From an uncultured Paraprevotella sp. (GTDB lineage: Bacteria > Bacteroidota > Bacteroidia > Bacteroidales > Bacteroidaceae), in assembly GCA_900548345.1 (NCBI GenBank), contig URKA01000030.1, positions 1 through 40,046 of the forward strand: DNA of 40,046 bases, read 5' to 3'. Positions 35,862 through 40,046 of the stretch are shown piece by piece (position 1 is the first letter of the stretch; each line of letters starts with the position of its first letter). Position numbers and translations under genes: made by a program. The notes under the pieces were generated by a model. That model ran no database searches, was not told the DNA's origin, and worked only from the letters and a program-made list of their open reading frames with translations.

Positions 35862-37892
35862 ATGAAATTAAGAATATGGCTTCAATGTGCGGTGCTGCTT
35901 GCCGGCATCACGCACGCAGGATTTGCAAATGACTTTCCGGTTTCAGCCAACATATCGCTGAAGGTTCCCGGAAATGATGCGAGGCAATATGATTTGTCTC
36001 TGGTAAGGCAGCAGGACGGTTCCTATGCTTGCCGTGCATCGGAAGAAATTCCGGTAGTGATAACACGTAAGACCGCGGAAGACGGCAGTGCACAACGTGT
36101 CACCGTCACGTTGGAGGCTTCGGCTGATGTTTACTTCAATTATGGTGAACAGATGCAGACCGGTTACAGGCACGATGATTGCCTGTTTTACATGCCCGGA
36201 TTCTGGTACCGCCGTAATTTGCGTTCACCGAAAGAGGCTCCGTCTTTCCATACCTCAGACGGCTGGCTGGTACGGGAAGACCGTCTGAGCACTCCGCTTA
36301 CGGCGGTTTTCAACGAAAAGGCAGGGACATCGGTGGCGGTCATACGTCTGGATGCCTTTGATAAGGAGGCGCTGACTACCCACCATGAAGGGGAAGTGAT
36401 TCTGTCCGGCGAAACCTCCATCGGATATACCGGTTTTTGGAATGTCGGTGGAATGACCGTGCTGGCATACGGTTTCCCGTATAAGGAAGCGCCGAAGACA
36501 TATATCCGCAAGTTGACACTGGCACCTTCGGTCGAGGCTTTCCAGTTGCTGCGTAAGGGAGAAAGCCTTACACTGACGTGGGAATTGTCGGAACGTCCGG
36601 CTGCCGACTTTTCGGAGTGTGTGCAACGCACGTGGGAATATTCTTACGATACCAACCGTCCGCAACCCGTTTCCACACCTTATACGGTAGAGCGCATGAA
36701 AGAGGTCATGAGTAACTTCTTTACGGAAAGCTATGTCGATACGGAACCGGTGCATTATTATTCCGGTGTGGAACTGTTGACCAATACCTGTGACCGTACG
36801 GATGTGGCGGAAGTAGGTTTTGTCGGGCGTACGTTGCTCAATGCCTTCAATGCCTTGGAATATGGAATCCAACAGAACCGTCGTGACCTGGTGGATGATG
36901 CTAATAGCATCTTCGACACTTATCTGGTCAATGGTTTCACTGCGGCGGGTTTTTTCAATGAAAGGGTGCACTATAAGCGTGGCTTTTATGAAACTCGTCA
37001 GAGCATTCGCCGGCAGTCGGAAGGCGTATACGCCGTGCTGCATTATTTGAATGATGAGAAGCAACGGAAATGCCGGCATCCGGAATGGGAGCAGCGTGTC
37101 AGGGCAATACTCGACATGTTCCTGAGCCTTCAGAACGAGGACGGCAGTTTCCCGCGCAAGTTCAAGGATGACCTCTCCGTAGTGGATGCCAGTGGCGGCA
37201 GCACTCCGTCGGCTACGCTTCCTCTGGTGATGGGTTACAAGTATTTCAAGGACAAGCGTTATCTTGAAAGTGCGAAACGTACGGTGGCATATCTTGATAA
37301 GGAGTTGATTTCCAAAGCCGACTATTTTTCTTCGACACTGGATGCAAACTGTGAGGACAAGGAAGCCTCGCTGGCGGCGGCAACGGCATCTTACTATCTT
37401 GCTCTGGTTTCGAAGGGAGCGGAACGTGCACATTATGCCTCGCTGGCACGGAAGGCGGCATATTTTGCCTTGTCCTGGTACTACACTTGGGATGTGCCTT
37501 TTGCACAAGGGCAGATGTTGGGCGACATCGGACTGAAGACCCGTGGCTGGGGAAACGTATCGGTGGAAAACAACCACATCGATGTGTTCGTTTTTGACTT
37601 TGCCGATGTGTTGAACTGGTTGGCGGAAGAATATGACGAACCGCGTTTCTCCGATTTTGCACAGGTCATCAGCACCTCCATGCGCCAGTTGCTTCCTTAT
37701 GAGGGGCACATGTGCGGCATAGCCAAAACAGGATATTATCCCGAGGTGGTGCAGCATACCCATTGGGACTATGGCAAGAACGGCAAAGGGTATTATAATG
37801 ACATTTTCGCGCCGGGATGGACTGTCGCCTCACTTTGGGAACTGTTGACACCGGGACGTGCCGAAAGATTCTTGGGAGTAAAAGGACGGTAA
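35862..37892 (+). CDS. Large secreted protein of unknown family, beta-sandwich plus helical toroid
   Basis: A 676-residue exported protein from the ATG at 35862 (MKLRIWLQCAVLLAG signal peptide, cut near GFAND). The open frame extends to 35829 but would overlap the GH43 gene and read through a microsatellite. Residues about 25-250 are beta-rich. Residues about 270-660 are helical with repeated Y/F-A-A patterns, such as DKEASLAAATASYYLALV and YASLARKAAYFALSWYY, as in (alpha/alpha)6 toroid glycoside hydrolases and polysaccharide lyases. Candidate active-site acids include ENNHIDVFVFDFAD and YYNDIFAPGW. I do not recognise a CAZy family. Position between GH43 and an esterase argues for glycan cleavage, which is inference. 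Confidence 0.8.
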   Translation: MKLRIWLQCAVLLAGITHAGFANDFPVSANISLKVPGNDARQYDLSLVRQQDGSYACRASEEIPVVITRKTAEDGSAQRVTVTLEASADVYFNYGEQMQTGYRHDDCLFYMPGFWYRRNLRSPKEAPSFHTSDGWLVREDRLSTPLTAVFNEKAGTSVAVIRLDAFDKEALTTHHEGEVILSGETSIGYTGFWNVGGMTVLAYGFPYKEAPKTYIRKLTLAPSVEAFQLLRKGESLTLTWELSERPAADFSECVQRTWEYSYDTNRPQPVSTPYTVERMKEVMSNFFTESYVDTEPVHYYSGVELLTNTCDRTDVAEVGFVGRTLLNAFNALEYGIQQNRRDLVDDANSIFDTYLVNGFTAAGFFNERVHYKRGFYETRQSIRRQSEGVYAVLHYLNDEKQRKCRHPEWEQRVRAILDMFLSLQNEDGSFPRKFKDDLSVVDASGGSTPSATLPLVMGYKYFKDKRYLESAKRTVAYLDKELISKADYFSSTLDANCEDKEASLAAATASYYLALVSKGAERAHYASLARKAAYFALSWYYTWDVPFAQGQMLGDIGLKTRGWGNVSVENNHIDVFVFDFADVLNWLAEEYDEPRFSDFAQVISTSMRQLLPYEGHMCGIAKTGYYPEVVQHTHWDYGKNGKGYYNDIFAPGWTVASLWELLTPGRAERFLGVKGR

Positions 37893-37917
37893 ATAATCAA
37901 ATGTGTATGGTGATAGG

Positions 37918-38724
37918 ATGAGAAAACTATTGTTAAGCCTTGTGCTGACGGTGATTGTGTCGGCAGTGGGGGCACAGGAAAAGTATGCCGTGGCATCCGA
38001 TATTCTTTATGTCGATCCGGCGGATACTTCTGTTTACCGTAAGGAGCGTTGTCGGTTGGACATCTGTTATCCGACGGAACAGAAGGGATGCAAAACCATT
38101 GTGTGGTTCCATGGCGGGGGATTGGAAGGTGGTAACAAGGAGTTGTTGCCGGAACTGAAAAACAGTGGAATGATCGTTGTGGCTCCCAATTATCGGCTTT
38201 ATCCGCGATGTCAGGCACCCGACTATGTGGATGATGCCGCTGCCGCCGTGGCATGGGTGGTAAAGAATATAGCCCAGTATGGCGGTGACCCTTCTCAGGT
38301 GTATGTAGGCGGTCATTCGGCAGGAGGCTATCTTGCCCTGATGCTGGCTCTTGACAAGAACTATCTGGCAAAGTATGGGATGGATGCCGATTCCATAAAA
38401 GGGTATTTCCCCGTGAGCGGACAGACGGCAACGCATTACACCATCCGCAAGGAGCGTGGCATATCTGTCACCTTGCCGGTTGTCGACCGTCTTGCTCCGC
38501 TGAACAATGCGCGGGTGTTGGGCACCGGTCTTGTGCTCATTACCGGTGACAGGCATTTGGAGATGATGGCGCGATATGAAGAGAACCTTTATCTGAAAGC
38601 TGTGCTCGAAGGTGTCGGAAACGCTTCCGTTCCTCTTCATGAGCTGAGCGGTTTCGACCATGGTACGGTGCTGGCGCCGGCTGCCCTTCTCATCCGTGAT
38701 ATTTTGGTTAGGGATAAAGACTGA
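37918..38724 (+). CDS. Secreted alpha/beta-hydrolase esterase (BD-FAE/acetylesterase-like)
   Basis: A 268-residue exported esterase with a signal peptide ending near VGAQE; the ATG at 37918 (MRKLLLSL) is preferred over 37903 for a normal signal sequence. The oxyanion-hole motif HGGG (WFHGGGLEGG), nucleophile serine 134 in GGHSAGG, likely aspartate 211 in ITGDRH and histidine 248 in GFDHGT form a complete triad. The pattern fits hormone-sensitive-lipase-like/BD-FAE esterases, some of which remove acetyl or feruloyl groups from plant polysaccharides. It lies 25 bp after the unassigned protein gene in the same operon, so removal of ester groups from the target glycan is the likely job. Confidence 0.88.
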   Translation: MRKLLLSLVLTVIVSAVGAQEKYAVASDILYVDPADTSVYRKERCRLDICYPTEQKGCKTIVWFHGGGLEGGNKELLPELKNSGMIVVAPNYRLYPRCQAPDYVDDAAAAVAWVVKNIAQYGGDPSQVYVGGHSAGGYLALMLALDKNYLAKYGMDADSIKGYFPVSGQTATHYTIRKERGISVTLPVVDRLAPLNNARVLGTGLVLITGDRHLEMMARYEENLYLKAVLEGVGNASVPLHELSGFDHGTVLAPAALLIRDILVRDKD

Positions 38725-38765
38725 TTCCGGTGATGTTTCATTTTTTTTAGTAACTCAAATATGCA

Positions 38766-39725
38766 ATGAAAATGAAGAAAGTTTTTTTATATATGTTGTC
38801 TGCTGTCTTGCTTTGTTGCCAATGCATTCCGGCAGAAAAGAATAATGAGTCGTGCCTGTCGCTTGCCGACCCTACCGTTTTCCGCGATACGGACGGCACA
38901 TATTACCTTTACGGGACAAGTCCGGATTCAAACAAAGGATTCGAAGTGTTCCGTTCCGACGACCTTGAGAACTGGGAAGGACCGGTAGGGGCATTGGACG
39001 GATTCGTGCTGACCCCACAGACTTCGTGGGGAACAAAAGGTTTTTGGGCACCGCAAGTGTTCTTATACAATGGTAAATATTATATGGTATATACGGCAAA
39101 TGAGCAGCTTGCCGTTGCCACGGCTGATTCTCCGTGCGGACCTTTTACGCAAGTCGACAGGCAGATGATGCCGGCAACGATGAAGCAGATTGACCCCTTT
39201 GTCTTTTTCGACACAGACGGTAAGGCTTACCTGTATCACGTGCGTCTTACCGAGGGCAACCGTATTTTCGTGGCGGAACTGAATCCCGATTTGAAAAGCG
39301 TGAAAGAGGAAACTGCGCGTGAGTGTATACATGCCGAAAGCGGATGGGAAGATACCTGGAATGCGGAATGGCCGGTGGCGGAAGGTCCCACGGTCATCAG
39401 GATGGACAGTCTTTATTATCTGTTCTATTCGGCTAATGATTTCCGTAATCCCGATTATGCCGTAGGTTATGCCACGGCATCTTCTCCCTTAGGTCCTTGG
39501 ACCAAGCAGGGGGTGATGATCAGCCGCAATAACATGGGGATGAACGGTACGGGACATGGCGACCTGTTTCGTTCGGACGATGGCAAATGGCAGTATGTGC
39601 TGCATGTTCACCATAGTGCCGAAGCGCCGTCGCCACGCCATACGGCAATTGTAGAATTGCAGGAAAAGGACGGTGTTTTTGTGGCAGACCCTTCAACATT
39701 CCGTATGCTTCATACGGGAAACTGA
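38766..39725 (+). CDS. GH43-family lipoprotein, single-domain
   Basis: A 319-residue enzyme consisting almost only of a five-bladed GH43 propeller. The N terminus is hydrophobic and ends in a cysteine cluster (LLCCQC, residues 15-20), so it is probably a lipoprotein; no acidic surface-export signal follows, which suggests a periplasm-facing location. The triad is complete: aspartate 35 in LADPTVF, aspartate 143 in QIDPFVFF and glutamate 206 in VAEGPTV. FWAPQVFLYNGKYYMVYTA is a standard GH43 blade motif. It is the last gene of the polysaccharide locus. An arabinofuranosidase or xylosidase trimming imported oligosaccharides would fit; exact specificity is unknown. Confidence 0.92.
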   Translation: MKMKKVFLYMLSAVLLCCQCIPAEKNNESCLSLADPTVFRDTDGTYYLYGTSPDSNKGFEVFRSDDLENWEGPVGALDGFVLTPQTSWGTKGFWAPQVFLYNGKYYMVYTANEQLAVATADSPCGPFTQVDRQMMPATMKQIDPFVFFDTDGKAYLYHVRLTEGNRIFVAELNPDLKSVKEETARECIHAESGWEDTWNAEWPVAEGPTVIRMDSLYYLFYSANDFRNPDYAVGYATASSPLGPWTKQGVMISRNNMGMNGTGHGDLFRSDDGKWQYVLHVHHSAEAPSPRHTAIVELQEKDGVFVADPSTFRMLHTGN

Positions 39726-39773
39726 CAGGTTTCTGTATGCGTGCCGGTCAATATGATTGTTCTATAGGATTAG

Positions 39774-39823
39774 TTTTCCAATCAAAGGCTTTGATTGCGC
39801 AGACATAAGCTTTGATTGGAAAA
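39774..39823. repeat. Nested inverted repeat with two mutually exclusive hairpins
   Basis: A perfect 14-bp inverted repeat (39774-39787 with 39810-39823) encloses a third copy of its core. CAATCAAAG (39779-39787) can pair either with CTTTGATTG at 39789-39797, forming a tight palindrome, or with CTTTGATTG at 39810-39818 inside the longer stem. The two CTTTGATTG copies are 21 bp apart. No T-tract follows, so it is not a plain terminator. Confidence 0.85.
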
Positions 39824-39926
39824 TATATGGTCGTCATGATATAAAAGGCTGACGGAGCTTTGAAATGTTGATGTCGCATTTCATTCAAGTTTATTTTTGT
39901 CCTATTCGGCATTTTCAAAAGAAAAC

Positions 39927-39975
39927 GTCCACCTGTCTGCAGTGCATTTGATGGCAGATAGGTGGACATTTTTAA
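39927..39975. terminator. Terminator between the polysaccharide locus and the convergent gene
   Basis: A 14-bp stem (39927-39940 with 39954-39967; one G-U pair) and 13-nt loop, with an A-rich left flank and ATTTTT on the right. It lies between convergent genes and can serve both strands. Confidence 0.88.
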
Positions 39976-39991
39976 AGAGAACCTTCTTCTT

Positions 39992-40046
39992 TTATCCGAG
40001 GAAGGAAATCAGTACGCCGGCAGCTACGGCGGAGCCGATTACTCCG
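39992..40046 (-). CDS. 3' end of a gene, probably sodium-translocating decarboxylase beta subunit
   Basis: The last 17 codons and TAA stop of a minus-strand gene that continues beyond the window. The peptide GVIGSAVAAGVLISFLG is a glycine- and alanine-rich membrane helix. I recognise it as resembling the conserved C terminus of the OadB/MmdB/GcdB beta subunits, membrane proteins that pump sodium during decarboxylation of oxaloacetate, methylmalonyl-CoA or glutaconyl-CoA. With so few residues the name is tentative; another polytopic transporter is possible. The terminator at 39927-39967 lies 25 bp downstream of its stop, consistent with a real gene end. Confidence 0.6.
   Translation of the reverse strand, partial: GVIGSAVAAGVLISFLG

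Noticed and set aside
36255..37763. Long (502-codon) antisense open frame across the unassigned secreted protein gene
   Set aside because: The plus-strand frame has a signal peptide, operon context and normal composition; the antisense product has no recognisable domain and is a codon-bias shadow.
38745..38754. Run of T before the last GH43 gene as a terminator
   Set aside because: No stem precedes it, so it is treated as an ordinary AT-rich spacer.
39748..39969. 73-codon minus-strand frame between the GH43 lipoprotein and the window end
   Set aside because: It runs through both the nested inverted repeat and the terminator stem, so it is almost certainly non-coding.

Overview
The window reads as chromosomal DNA of a gut-type Bacteroidales, most likely Bacteroides in the broad sense. 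The basis is a SusC/SusD pair, a giant hybrid two-component regulator, a MurF-alanine racemase fusion, a GSCFA protein, TAnnTTTG-type -7 promoter elements, and secreted proteins ending in a Bacteroidales-type C-terminal tail. There are no rRNA genes, tRNA genes, insertion sequences or CRISPR arrays that I can see.

Region 1 (1-3850): an AT-rich leader carrying a 21-bp tandem repeat, then a large secreted seven-motif FG-GAP/VCBS propeller protein, closed by a strong bidirectional terminator. Region 2 (3872-6796, minus strand): an EamA-type transporter followed 6 bp later by a UPF1/IGHMBP2-like SF1 helicase. Region 3 (6931-8783, plus strand): a two-gene unit of a compact ABC/OLD-type ATPase and a DUF4435 (TOPRIM-like) protein, the same family pairing as the PARIS anti-phage system. 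Region 4 (8776-12045, minus strand): dxs-trkA. Region 5 (12143-15613, plus strand): a GSCFA protein with SGNH-hydrolase-like motifs, tightly coupled to the MurF-Alr fusion and ending in a terminator.

Region 6 (about 15845-39975, plus strand) is one large polysaccharide utilisation locus. It starts with a GH13 enzyme, a GH2 enzyme and an ELWxxDGT-repeat secreted protein. After a terminator come SusC, SusD, a third surface lipoprotein, a sialidase-fold protein with a CBM9-like domain, the hybrid two-component regulator, a multidomain GH43 with a domain inserted in its propeller, a large secreted protein I cannot assign, a BD-FAE-like esterase and a small GH43 lipoprotein. A sensible model is capture and import by SusC/SusD and the third lipoprotein, trimming by GH43, GH2, sialidase-fold and esterase activities, and sensing of a product by the regulator. 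Two GH43 enzymes plus an esterase suggest an arabinose- or xylose-containing, possibly esterified plant glycan, but the substrate is inference. The locus ends in a nested inverted repeat and a terminator, beyond which the last 17 codons of a minus-strand gene, probably a sodium-translocating decarboxylase beta subunit, enter the window.

Points most worth follow-up are the ATPase/DUF4435 pair, the unassigned protein at 35862-37892 with an (AATC)4 repeat directly before its ATG, the inserted domain of the large GH43, and the GSCFA-MurF/Alr coupling.
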